Below are positions 28,556-37,298 of a DNA stretch of 64,000 nucleotides, one piece after another. Both the position numbers and the translations under genes were made by a program. Source of the stretch: Candidatus Equicola faecalis (GTDB taxonomy: Bacteria > Bacteroidota > Bacteroidia > Bacteroidales > Bacteroidaceae). The stretch lies in contig JAGHTU010000046.1 in assembly GCA_018065185.1 (NCBI GenBank), forward strand, positions 1-64,000, in the 5' to 3' direction. Below the pieces are notes generated by a model, which made no database searches, was not told the DNA's origin, and saw only the letters and a program-made list of their open reading frames with translations. The first letter of the stretch is position 1; each line of letters opens with the position of its first letter.

Positions 28556-31347
28556 TCGAATTTCAGAATTATACTGCCTTGGAATGTTTCATTTTTTGCC
28601 CAATAAGGCTGAGCAGAAGGACCATTAAGGTCGGTGCAGTTCACTTTGTTTCTTACGGCAGGTATGACCTTTAGAAAACTTATTCCTGTTTCAGGCAGGG
28701 TGTAGAGGATATGGTCGCGCCCATCGCGCGGAGAATAAACGCCAATGTAGTCGGCATTATTGAGATTGTGGATGCTGATAGTACCTTCCGCTGTAGTGAG
28801 ACGCATGAAGTCTGTTCCACTGAAATAACCTTTGAATTCCGGGTATTGGAATGATTCTCCAGGTATAGGGTCGTTATATGCTGTCTGCCATTGTCCGTAC
28901 TGTGGTCCTTGTAGGCGATTCTGCCACACGCGGTAAGGACCATTCCCGAGCCAACTCTTGCTTATCATCTTTGTCTCAGGATAATCAAACTGCACACCCA
29001 TCAAATCTACCACACCACCGAAATTATAGACAAAGTCAAGTTTCACTTCGCCGTCATCACCAAATGTCCACACTGCATGGTCAAGACATCCAAGACGATA
29101 GTTTGCTATGAGAGTGTTACCTTCAACTTTGAAACCATCAAACTTGCCAAGGTCGGCATATTCCACATACTGTGTCTTTTTCTTTTCAGCTTCTTTGTCG
29201 TCATGATTGTAGAATTGATCCATACTCCTGTCGGCACGCTTTGCTGCGATAAAACGCGGACCATTGCCAAATGAGATGGTCTTTCCATTGATAGATACAT
29301 TTTGAAGTCTGCCATCAGCCTTGCTGAAAGTATAAATCTTTCCGCAACAGTTGACAATAAAGGATGTTGCATCTTCTTTCACCTCACAGACACCATTATC
29401 CACCTTTTTTGTTTGTGCATCCCTTGTGCGCCAACTCCATGTAAATATTTCCTTATCATAAGCATCGGTGACTGTCAATGAAAGTGCATCGGCATGTGGC
29501 TCTTGTGGCATATTCAAGTTGACACCCTTTGTGCCTGCCTGAGCATCCGGTGAAGGCAAAATACCAGACTTTATCGTGCGCAGAACATCATCTCTGTCTC
29601 GTTTGAGATATTTGTATGTGAAACGGCAGGTGTTTAGGTTCAAGAAATCATAATTATTATCCACCATCACCTGACCATCCTTGAAAGTACACTGCACAGG
29701 ACTCCATACCTCTTTTATTGTATAGTAAGAACCTTCTTTTTCAAAGTGCGGACCTACGATTCCGTCTGCGCCATAGTTTCCTACGTTATCAATGAAGCCG
29801 TCCATATCCACGCGCTTTACTCCTTCGTCAGCCAAAGCCCAAAGGAAACCACCGGCACAACGTGGATTTGCCATCATCATATCCCAATAATCTTTAAGTC
29901 CCGCTCCATGACCACCGTCATATAACCCATGTAGGAACTCTGTCGGCATGAATATCTCCGATTGACGCATATATTCTTGTGTCTCACCCCATGAGCGATA
30001 ATGTTTCGTCTCGAAACCATTGCGGTTTGCCCATGGATAGATGACCACACGCTTCTGTATGTCCCAACGAGCAAACTCTGGTTCGAGTTCATAGTTGAAT
30101 CCTCCTTCATTGCCATTACTCCAAAAGATGATTGACGGATGGTTGACATCGCGTGTCACCATTTCCTTTACTAGTTTCTGCCCCACGATGGTCTGATGTG
30201 CCCAGTGCCAACCGCTGAGTTCACACTCCACATACAGACCCAGCGAGTCGCAAGCTTCTAGAAATTCCGGGTCAGCAGGATAATGACTCAATCGCACAGC
30301 ATTCATATTCATACTCTTTATGAGTGCAACATCCTCAATGTTCTTCTGTTTTGACAGTGTGCGACCGCTCTCTGGACGGAAACTATGTCTATTCACACCT
30401 TTGAATATGATTTTCTTCCCATTGATATAGACACCGTCTGACGTGCGGTATTCTATCGTGCGGAAACCAAACATCTCTTTTTCCTTATGCACTATCTTCC
30501 CCTTGCCGTCCAAGAGAGTGAAGATTGCCGTATAGAGGTTTGGTGTTTCAGCTGTCCATAGGTCAGGGCTGTTGACCATGAAATCTATCTTTGCCATGTC
30601 GGTGGAACGTTTCGGTGTCACGTTGCTTGCCACCACCCTGCCTTTTCCATTGATTATTTCAGTCTTCACGCTTGCCCCATCAATGGCGCGGTTGAAGAAA
30701 CAGTCACAAACGAAACGTCCGTCCATGCCTGCATTTATCGCCACGCGCTCAATGTTCATTGATGGCTTGGAAATAATGAATACAGGACGTATGATGCCAC
30801 CAAAATTCCAATAATCGGCACGTCGCTCAGCCATATTTACCTGCGTATTCTCACTTTCTTTGCTCACCGTGACGCTTAGATGGTTTTTCTTCTTTCCGAA
30901 GAACACGCGGTCGCTCACGTCATATTGAAAACGGTAGAAACCGCCCTGATGCTTTGAACCTGCCTTACGACCATTGATTTCGACATACGCATCGGTCATT
31001 GCTGCCTCAAAGACAAGCATGATCTGCCGTCCTGTCCACTCCTGTGGCAGTGTAAAGTCATACTTATATTCTCCCGTCTCGGAAGCGATGCCCTCAGGCG
31101 TAGGCTTGCCATAGAATTTCATGCCATATTGGAATGTACCGAATCCCTGTGTCTCCCAACATGATGGTACACCTATCGTTGTCCATTTCCCGGCGTTCAT
31201 CCCGTCTGAGCAACGAAACTGCCATTGCACCATATCATCACATCCTCGCCCACTGAGATATTGGCGATGGGTATCGGTATCATTTGCTGCTGTGGCACAA
31301 ACAACGAATACACACGTCAAAACCAAGAAAACAAGTGTCTTTTTCAT
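28552..31347 (-). CDS. GH2 glycosidase (beta-galactosidase/beta-glucuronidase group)
   Basis: A 931-residue exported protein (MKKTLVFLVLTCVFVVCATA). A jelly-roll sugar-binding domain (GKPTPEGIASETGEYKYDFTL to GGIIRPVFII), an immunoglobulin-like domain, then the TIM barrel beginning GVNRHSFRPESGRTLSKQ. The acid/base glutamate is in IIFWSNGNEGG and the nucleophile is probably in FMPTEFLHG. The long C-terminal region is beta-rich and carries late GH2 domains. Which sugar is released cannot be told. Probably first gene of the four-gene operon; a signal-bearing nucleosidase-like gene lies 59 bases upstream on the same strand. Confidence 0.85.
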   Translation of the reverse strand: MKKTLVFLVLTCVFVVCATAANDTDTHRQYLSGRGCDDMVQWQFRCSDGMNAGKWTTIGVPSCWETQGFGTFQYGMKFYGKPTPEGIASETGEYKYDFTLPQEWTGRQIMLVFEAAMTDAYVEINGRKAGSKHQGGFYRFQYDVSDRVFFGKKKNHLSVTVSKESENTQVNMAERRADYWNFGGIIRPVFIISKPSMNIERVAINAGMDGRFVCDCFFNRAIDGASVKTEIINGKGRVVASNVTPKRSTDMAKIDFMVNSPDLWTAETPNLYTAIFTLLDGKGKIVHKEKEMFGFRTIEYRTSDGVYINGKKIIFKGVNRHSFRPESGRTLSKQKNIEDVALIKSMNMNAVRLSHYPADPEFLEACDSLGLYVECELSGWHWAHQTIVGQKLVKEMVTRDVNHPSIIFWSNGNEGGFNYELEPEFARWDIQKRVVIYPWANRNGFETKHYRSWGETQEYMRQSEIFMPTEFLHGLYDGGHGAGLKDYWDMMMANPRCAGGFLWALADEGVKRVDMDGFIDNVGNYGADGIVGPHFEKEGSYYTIKEVWSPVQCTFKDGQVMVDNNYDFLNLNTCRFTYKYLKRDRDDVLRTIKSGILPSPDAQAGTKGVNLNMPQEPHADALSLTVTDAYDKEIFTWSWRTRDAQTKKVDNGVCEVKEDATSFIVNCCGKIYTFSKADGRLQNVSINGKTISFGNGPRFIAAKRADRSMDQFYNHDDKEAEKKKTQYVEYADLGKFDGFKVEGNTLIANYRLGCLDHAVWTFGDDGEVKLDFVYNFGGVVDLMGVQFDYPETKMISKSWLGNGPYRVWQNRLQGPQYGQWQTAYNDPIPGESFQYPEFKGYFSGTDFMRLTTAEGTISIHNLNNADYIGVYSPRDGRDHILYTLPETGISFLKVIPAVRNKVNCTDLNGPSAQPYWAKNETFQGSIILKFE

Positions 31348-31406
31348 TATTATTTAGTTGTTATATTTTATAAAAATATGATTTACCAAATTAGCCCGAG
31401 TTGAAC

Positions 31407-32006
31407 TCATTTCTGTTCGTCTATAAGAGAATGATAGAGCTCTACTACATGTTGCCACACATCCTTCGAGGTGAGTATTCCGGCTTCACGTATGGCATTG
31501 TTGCGGAAAGCATCAATACTGAGGTTGTCGCTGACAATTTTTATTGCCCCAACAAAATCCTGAGGAAAAGCCACCATATAATTTAACTCCATATCGTACA
31601 GCGTAGGCATGGTGTCGTTGGAAGCCGTGACAAACGAATTGCTTGTATAACATGGATAACCCTCCGTGCCAAACACAAGCGGATTGTTATGGTCAATAAA
31701 CTGATATGTACCGTCCATCATGCGATGTGATTCACTCACACGCACCACCGTCCCTATTTCCAGTGTGTTGCTACCGGCATAACCGATATTTATCACCTTC
31801 GTCCCTTTCGGTAATGTGCAAAGTGTCTTAATCACGTTTGAAGCACCTACGCCAGTGCACACACAATTCACTTGTGGCAGATATTGTGCCACCATCTTCT
31901 GTTCAGCCTCTTCGGCTACAAGTACTGTTACTGCTGCATTCTGTCCCATTGTCATAGCATTGCATCCTGCAAGAATCATCGTAATAATAGTTTTCTTTAT
32001 ATTCAT
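31407..32006 (-). CDS. Exported nucleosidase/phosphorylase-superfamily lipoprotein
   Basis: About 199 residues from ATG 32006; the track start at 32120 adds unrelated sequence. The body resembles the MTA/SAH nucleosidase fold: VTVLVAEEAEQKMV at the first strand, CVCTGVGASNVIKTL, VINIGYAGSNTLEIGTVV and YDMELNYMVAF, where the glutamate/methionine pair normally binds the ribose. Unlike cytoplasmic enzymes it starts MNIKKTIITMILAGC, a lipoprotein signal with a LAGC lipobox, so it should be on the cell envelope. It may scavenge nucleosides; no catalytic aspartate can be assigned with certainty. Divergent from the DUF2461 gene. Confidence 0.65.
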   Translation of the reverse strand: MNIKKTIITMILAGCNAMTMGQNAAVTVLVAEEAEQKMVAQYLPQVNCVCTGVGASNVIKTLCTLPKGTKVINIGYAGSNTLEIGTVVRVSESHRMMDGTYQFIDHNNPLVFGTEGYPCYTSNSFVTASNDTMPTLYDMELNYMVAFPQDFVGAIKIVSDNLSIDAFRNNAIREAGILTSKDVWQHVVELYHSLIDEQK

Positions 32007-32012
32007 AATGCA

Positions 32013-32042
32013 CAAAGGTAAGGAAAATTTTGTGTAAGTTTG
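32013..32042. promoter_or_regulatory. Divergent -7 elements between the nucleosidase-like and DUF2461 genes
   Basis: Minus strand TACCTTTG at 32013-32020 and plus strand TAAGTTTG at 32035-32042 both fit TAnnTTTG. Neither has a TTTG at the proper -33 distance. The two start codons are only 61 bases apart, so both genes must be driven from here. Confidence 0.45.
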
Positions 32043-32067
32043 CAAGCGTAACAAACTATTATTCAAT

Positions 32068-32769
32068 ATGCCGATGGTAAAAGACATTATGACCTTCCTG
32101 CAGCAGTTGGCTTCTAACAATGATAAGAGATGGTTTGACGCTCATCGTAGTCAGTATTTAGATGTAAAAGCACAATTTGAAATACTGACAGAAAAACTCA
32201 TCAACGGCTGTGCGCAGTTTGATAATCGCATACATGACCTCAGCGTGAAGGACTGCACATACCGAATCTATCGTGATGTGCGTTTCTCTTCCGACAAGAG
32301 TCCGTATAAGACACACATGGGAGCATATATCTGTCCGCAAGGAAAGAAATCGGGTTATGCTGGGTATTACTTCCATATAGGAACAGGAGGCGAAGGCTAT
32401 CCGCATGGACACATGTTGGCGGCAGGAGACTACCGCACACAACCGGAGGTGATACGGGTGTTGCGGGAAGATATCATAAACGATAATGGTGAGATAGACA
32501 GAATCATTCGCCAAAAGGTGTCACCATTGTTCAGCATTGATATGAACAGTGCTTTGAAACGCGTGCCAAGAGGTTTTTCGGAAGATTCCCCGTGGAGCAA
32601 ATATCTGCGTCTGCGCACGTTTTGTCTCTGTGCCACGCCCGAGACGAAGTTTATGACGGCAAATGATGTGATAGAACGCTCACTGGAACTCTTTGCCACC
32701 ACACAGCCGTTTCTCGAATATGTGAATCGTGCCATTGAATATGTCTATGAAGAAGAGAGAATAAAATGA
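32068..32769 (+). CDS. DUF2461 (TIGR02453) family protein
   Basis: A 233-residue cytoplasmic protein recognised as the TIGR02453/DUF2461 family from MTFLQQLASNNDKRWFDAHRSQY, the central YRIYRDVRFSSDKSPYKTHMGAYI and GEGYPHGHMLAAGDYR. No enzyme activity is established for the family and I see no catalytic motif. It overlaps the following beta-galactosidase start by 4 bases (ATGA), so the two are co-translated although their roles look unrelated. Confidence 0.85.
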   Translation: MPMVKDIMTFLQQLASNNDKRWFDAHRSQYLDVKAQFEILTEKLINGCAQFDNRIHDLSVKDCTYRIYRDVRFSSDKSPYKTHMGAYICPQGKKSGYAGYYFHIGTGGEGYPHGHMLAAGDYRTQPEVIRVLREDIINDNGEIDRIIRQKVSPLFSIDMNSALKRVPRGFSEDSPWSKYLRLRTFCLCATPETKFMTANDVIERSLELFATTQPFLEYVNRAIEYVYEEERIK

Positions 32770-35702
32770 AAACACGATATTTCATATCATTGGTGCTCAT
32801 TCTGACTCTGTCAAGTGTTAAGGCTACAGAGTGGGAAGATCAGCGCGTGTTGCAAATAAATCGTGAAGCACCACATGCCACATTTACGGCATACTATCAA
32901 ACAATGGGCGACCGCACGATGAGTCTCGACGGGAAATGGAAGTTTCACTGGACACGCACCCCAGACGAACAACCATCCGACTTCTTCCATCCCGACTACG
33001 ACGACTCGCACTGGCAGACGTTCTCCGTGCCCGCATGTTGGGAGATGAATGGATACGGCACACCTATCTATGCCAGTAGTGGATATACGTTCAGGATAAA
33101 TCCTCCATACGTCATGGATGAACCGAAGGAGCGTTACACCGCTTTTGTGGAGCGCAACCCTACAGGATGCTATCGGCGCACGATAAATATCCCTAAAGCA
33201 TGGAACGGAAAAGAAATTTATTTACATTTTGATGGAGTGTCATCGGCATTCTATCTGTGGGTGAACGGACAGATGGTGGGCTATTCACAAGGCAGTATGG
33301 AACCGGCAGACTTTCGCATCACAGATTATATTGATAATAGCGGTAAATGTATGGTGGCACTGAAAGTGCTGAAATACTGTGACGGCAGTTATCTTGAAGA
33401 TCAGGATATGTGGCGTATGGCAGGCATCCATCGCAGCATCACTCTCGTAGCACGCGAAAAGGTGCACATACGCGACTTTGGTGTGCGCACCATACTTTCA
33501 GATGATTATACACGCGCAGAATTGCTGATTCACCCTACTCTACACTTTCAACTCTCCACTTTCAAACAGCCAGCGATAGATATTGACGGATGGAGCATCG
33601 AGGCAAGTCTCTTTGACGCTACGGGTAAGATGATACTCGATTCCGTCATGAGTCATGGGATAAAGGACATACTGAATCTTGACCATAAGGCACGGATAAT
33701 GAACGACCGTACACCGCAACGCGGTTATCCGAAATGGGGATGGCTTTGCGCTCGTATCCGTAACCCACATTTGTGGACTGCCGAATCACCTTATTTATAC
33801 ACCTTGCATCTAAGGCTTTTGGACAGCAACGGACAGACTGTAGAGAACATCACGACACGGGTGGGCTTCCGCTCGGTGGAGATATGCGACGGGCGTATGC
33901 TCATCAATGGCAAGCAGATACGTCTGCGCGGAGTGAACAGGCACGAGATGCACCCTCTTTCAGGGCATGTCATGAGTGAGGAACTGATGTTGCGCGACAT
34001 ACTGCTCATGAAGCGTGCCAATATAAATGCTGTGCGCACGTGCCATTACCCGAACACACCGCGATGGTATGAACTGTGCGATTCGCTTGGGCTCTACGTT
34101 CTTGACGAGGTGGATATCGAAGAACATGGTCTGCGTGGGCAGTTGGCAAGCGATGAGACATGGACAGCAACATTCATGGACCGCACACAACGTTGCGTGG
34201 TGCGCGACCGCAATCATCCTTCTGTGATAATGTGGAGTCTCGGCAACGAGTCGGGATGGGGGCCAAATTTTGCCACCACCGCAGCATGGATACATGAATA
34301 TGACCCAACTCGTCCCGTCCACTACGAAGGGGCACAAGGAAAGGATGGAAACGACCCGAAAAGTGTCGATGTAATCAGTCGATTCTATCCACGCACACAA
34401 GATGAATACCTTAACCCGGGTGTGAAAGACGCGAACATGGAACGCCCAGAAAATGCCCGTTGGGAACGGTTGCTCTCTATAGCACAAAACGAGAATGACA
34501 ACCGGCCAGTACTCACTTCGGAATATGCCCACGCCATGGGGAATGCCCTTGGCAACCTGAAGGAATACTGGAAAGAGGTGTATTCTCATCCTCGTATGCT
34601 CGGTGGGTTCATCTGGGAATGGGCGGACGGCGGAATACAGAAAGATAGCATGATGGCTTATGGTGGCGATTTCGGCGATTATCCTAATCTAAAAGCATTC
34701 TGCGTGAAAGGCATAGTGACAGGCTATCGGCAAACGACACCGAAATACGAGGAGGTGAAGCAGATATATGCGCCTGTGGATTTTGAGTTGAAGAACGGAA
34801 ACCCGCATCTCATCGTTTTGGACGAAACGGTGAATACAGATGACTACCAAATCACTGCCACAAAGCAGCGCGGAGAGCATGGCGATGAATACCTGAATGT
34901 AACAGCCGCACTGAAAGAAGCAAAACCGTGGGCAGAGAAAGGGTACGTGATAAAGAGTCGTCAGTTCGTCATCCGTCAACCAAAAATGAGAAAAAGCATC
35001 ACTACCCATGTTCGTAGGGTTGATGTAAGTTCTCTGCCATGGCAAATTGTACCACACCTGATGCGGGCGCCTCTTGATAATGACAAGGGTTTTGGCAATT
35101 GGATAGCAAAAGAATGGGAAAACACCGATATCAACGACTCTGTTGAGGTGAAATATGACATCTCAGAATGTGAAGATGGAAGTCTGGACTTCCGTGTGAC
35201 ATTTACTCCTCACGGCAGTCTCCCTCCTGTGCCTTGCTATGGTGTGACATTTATGTTGCCTTCATCCCTCAATAGCCTCTCATGGTATGGGCGTGGCGAG
35301 GTGGAAGACTATCCTGACCGTCAGGCTGCCACCTCTATAGGCAGATGGTCGTCCACTGTCGATGAGCAGTATTTCCATTATGTTCGTCCACAAGATGGCG
35401 GGCATCATTCCGACACGTATGAGGTGTTGCTTTGTGACAGCATCCCGGGAGAGGGTTGGAGTTTTACGGCACTTGACAAGCCTTTCGTCTTTCAGGCATT
35501 ACCATATTCTGTCCGCCAACTCACCACTACGGCACACGACTGTCAGTTACGCCCCGAGCCATACGTTTTCCTCAGCATCGATGCTGCTGTGATGGGCATC
35601 GGCAACAGCAGTTGCGGTCCTGGTGTGTTGAAGAAATATGCCTTGCCACAGCAAGAATACTCTCTCCACCTCAAGATAGAAAAAATAGGAAAGAATTTAT
35701 AG
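32766..35702 (+). CDS. GH2 beta-galactosidase (LacZ type)
   Basis: A 978-residue exported protein (signal MKTRYFISLVLILTLSSVKA). The order is a sugar-binding jelly roll (GKWKFHWTRTPDEQPSDF, GCYRRTINIPKAWNGKEIYL, DQDMWRMAGIHRSI), an Ig-like domain, a TIM barrel (GVNRHEMHPLSGHVM), a second Ig domain and a C-terminal beta-galactosidase small-chain domain (LSWYGRGEVEDYPDR). The acid/base is in VIMWSLGNESGWG and the nucleophile in VLTSEYAHAMGN, both intact. It should cleave terminal beta-galactose in the periplasm. The first Ig domain contains a stretch HFQLSTFKQ encoded by a simple CTTTCAACTCTCCACTTTCAA run. It ends 9 bases from the convergent SGNH gene. Confidence 0.93.
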   Translation: MKTRYFISLVLILTLSSVKATEWEDQRVLQINREAPHATFTAYYQTMGDRTMSLDGKWKFHWTRTPDEQPSDFFHPDYDDSHWQTFSVPACWEMNGYGTPIYASSGYTFRINPPYVMDEPKERYTAFVERNPTGCYRRTINIPKAWNGKEIYLHFDGVSSAFYLWVNGQMVGYSQGSMEPADFRITDYIDNSGKCMVALKVLKYCDGSYLEDQDMWRMAGIHRSITLVAREKVHIRDFGVRTILSDDYTRAELLIHPTLHFQLSTFKQPAIDIDGWSIEASLFDATGKMILDSVMSHGIKDILNLDHKARIMNDRTPQRGYPKWGWLCARIRNPHLWTAESPYLYTLHLRLLDSNGQTVENITTRVGFRSVEICDGRMLINGKQIRLRGVNRHEMHPLSGHVMSEELMLRDILLMKRANINAVRTCHYPNTPRWYELCDSLGLYVLDEVDIEEHGLRGQLASDETWTATFMDRTQRCVVRDRNHPSVIMWSLGNESGWGPNFATTAAWIHEYDPTRPVHYEGAQGKDGNDPKSVDVISRFYPRTQDEYLNPGVKDANMERPENARWERLLSIAQNENDNRPVLTSEYAHAMGNALGNLKEYWKEVYSHPRMLGGFIWEWADGGIQKDSMMAYGGDFGDYPNLKAFCVKGIVTGYRQTTPKYEEVKQIYAPVDFELKNGNPHLIVLDETVNTDDYQITATKQRGEHGDEYLNVTAALKEAKPWAEKGYVIKSRQFVIRQPKMRKSITTHVRRVDVSSLPWQIVPHLMRAPLDNDKGFGNWIAKEWENTDINDSVEVKYDISECEDGSLDFRVTFTPHGSLPPVPCYGVTFMLPSSLNSLSWYGRGEVEDYPDRQAATSIGRWSSTVDEQYFHYVRPQDGGHHSDTYEVLLCDSIPGEGWSFTALDKPFVFQALPYSVRQLTTTAHDCQLRPEPYVFLSIDAAVMGIGNSSCGPGVLKKYALPQQEYSLHLKIEKIGKNL

Positions 35703-35711
35703 AACACACCT

Positions 35712-36518
35712 TTAGAATGTACAAGGGAGTGTAAGGAGTTGGTAATATAGTGTGCGTGCCATGCGTCGCATACCCTCATCGTTTGGATGCAAACGGTCGT
35801 TGGCATGTCCGAAAGTGTCTTGACACTCATGCATAGGAAATAGCCCTGATGTGGCATTCCAATCGATGACCGGCACAGCCCACACATTACCCGCCTCCTT
35901 AATGGCATTGACGTATGCCTCAAGGTATTCTCCGCACCAGTTAGTGTAGTCTTCGGTCGGTTGCCAGTTCTTTTCGTTGAAATAAGCCCTGCCACGGTGT
36001 AAAGGCGTAAGAAGAACAATCTGTTTCGTAGGGTACATGCGTTTGATGGAGTCAAGTGCGATGTTGATACGTCCCTTGAAAGTCTCATCATCAAAGACGA
36101 TGTGCCTGCGACGACGCTTTTCCAACTGCTTCTCCTTGCCTTTTGCAGCGAACACTTCCTCCTCCGTCTCTTTATACCATTCTCCTATCGGCAAGCCACT
36201 GTTGTAGTCGTTAGTGCCGAGAAAAATAAGGATTGCATCCACATCATCCCCATGTTCACTTTTTAGTTTGTTGGCTTGATTGATGGCATCATCCCATTGT
36301 CTTCCACTGATGCCATATACATACGAGGTGATGTTCAGCCACTGCTGAAGGAAAGCCCACCACTTTGTTTTTGCCTGTTTCAGTCGCGGATCAGTAATCG
36401 AGTCACCGATATATGCCACTTTCTTCCCGTGCCACGGATGCTGAAATACAGCCTGTGCCTGACAGTTTGCGATACACCCAAATGCGAATAATAACGATAT
36501 AATAAAGACTTTTTTCAT
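35712..36518 (-). CDS. Exported SGNH/GDSL hydrolase
   Basis: A 268-residue protein with a signal peptide (MKKVFIISLLFAFGCIANCQA). All four SGNH blocks are seen: nucleophile in VAYIGDSITDPR, glycine in YGISGRQWDD, asparagine in ILIFLGTNDYNSG and the Asp-His pair in HANDRLHPNDEG. An insert rich in lysine and arginine (KGKEKQLEKRRRRHIVFDD) lies between blocks III and V. Such enzymes are often sugar-ester deacylases, which fits the adjacent GH2; substrate not determined. It has its own promoter and is convergent with the GH2 gene. Confidence 0.85.
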   Translation of the reverse strand: MKKVFIISLLFAFGCIANCQAQAVFQHPWHGKKVAYIGDSITDPRLKQAKTKWWAFLQQWLNITSYVYGISGRQWDDAINQANKLKSEHGDDVDAILIFLGTNDYNSGLPIGEWYKETEEEVFAAKGKEKQLEKRRRRHIVFDDETFKGRINIALDSIKRMYPTKQIVLLTPLHRGRAYFNEKNWQPTEDYTNWCGEYLEAYVNAIKEAGNVWAVPVIDWNATSGLFPMHECQDTFGHANDRLHPNDEGMRRMARTLYYQLLTLPCTF

Positions 36519-36546
36519 ATCACTTTTGATTGATGTTTTATGTTTA

Positions 36547-36577
36547 CAAACTTATAAAAACATAATAACACGCCAAA
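36547..36577 (-). promoter_or_regulatory. Promoter of the SGNH hydrolase gene
   Basis: On the minus strand TTTG (36574-36577), a 19-base spacer and TAAGTTTG (36547-36554). The -7 element is 28 bases from the start codon. Confidence 0.75.
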
Positions 36578-36697
36578 GGAAATGCGCGATTATTTTACCA
36601 CATCGAAGGATAATACAATTTTTAGGTAATACAATTTTTACATTTCACCTTATTAATAAGGTACCACGGAAAGGATTTCCATTTGTCGCACGGGCAG

Positions 36698-36999
36698 TCT
36701 CTTTCCATCGCTCAGAGTTCTGTATATAGCGATGACGCACTTTATTCCTACATTGGGTTAATCCTCGTTTCGAGTTGCAGTCGTGATGTTGCAAAGGGGG
36801 GGGGTGTAGGATATAATATCATACAAGTGTATGATATAAGATCCTACACGTGTATGATATAAGATCATACAAGTCATTCGATGGGAAGAGGAGGAGTGAG
36901 ACATGAAAAGAGAGTGAGTGCGAGACAAAACGAAAGCCATCACGCTACAAGTACAAAAGTCTGCGCGAGGGGATGAGATGCCCTGTTCGAGCGATTGAC
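36698..36999 (+). repeat. Dispersed intergenic element, copy A
   Basis: This stretch matches 57360-57660 in the same orientation over its full length (for example TGTATATAGCGATGACGCAC, GTCATTCGATGGGAAGA, AAAAGTCTGCGCGA). Its core has three near-23-bp units with palindromic halves, ATCATACA/TGTATGAT. Copy A has a run of nine G at 36796-36804 where copy B has GTAGGGGC. No plausible coding frame. Confidence 0.85.
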
Positions 37000-37025
37000 T
37001 TCCCCAAATTTGGTAGCATCAAGAC

Positions 37026-37180
37026 AAAGTTCGTGCAAACTGGCGGAGAGACTGAATGTCTCTCTGCTTGCGACAGCTGCGGGTTTATCCGTACAAAGGA
37101 GCCCCTGTTTACAGGTAGCAGAGATAAGTTCACTTAATCTATGCCGAGGTGCAGCCGAAGTTACGCAAAAAGCGAAAGCA
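37026..37180 (+). repeat. Second dispersed element, longer copy (inverted relative to 50883-50962)
   Basis: AAAGTTCGTGCAAAC at 37026-37040 and GCAGAGATAAGTTCACTTAATCTATGCCGAGGTGCAGCCGAAGTT from 37118 both recur, reverse complemented, at 50883-50962. Here the two blocks are separated by 77 bases; there by about 5. Short ORFs in this element (SLNLCRGAAEV) are artefacts of the repeat. Confidence 0.8.
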
Positions 37181-37218
37181 AAAATCTAACGATTTTTTTG
37201 ATTGTTATATCTTCCCGA

Positions 37219-37250
37219 TTTGTTCTAATTTTTGGAATTGTATATATTTG
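37219..37250 (+). promoter_or_regulatory. Promoter of the restriction-modification gene
   Basis: TTTG (37219-37222), a 20-base spacer and TATATTTG (37243-37250), 48 bases before the ATG at 37299. Confidence 0.65.
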
Positions 37251-37298
37251 CACATATTAAGATGGGTTACATAAATTCTAAAATACAGACATAACTCC

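Noticed and set aside
36998-37189. Short ORFs with SLNLCRGAAEV (also at 50802-51077)
   Set aside because: They are translations of a dispersed DNA repeat found in both orientations, not genes.
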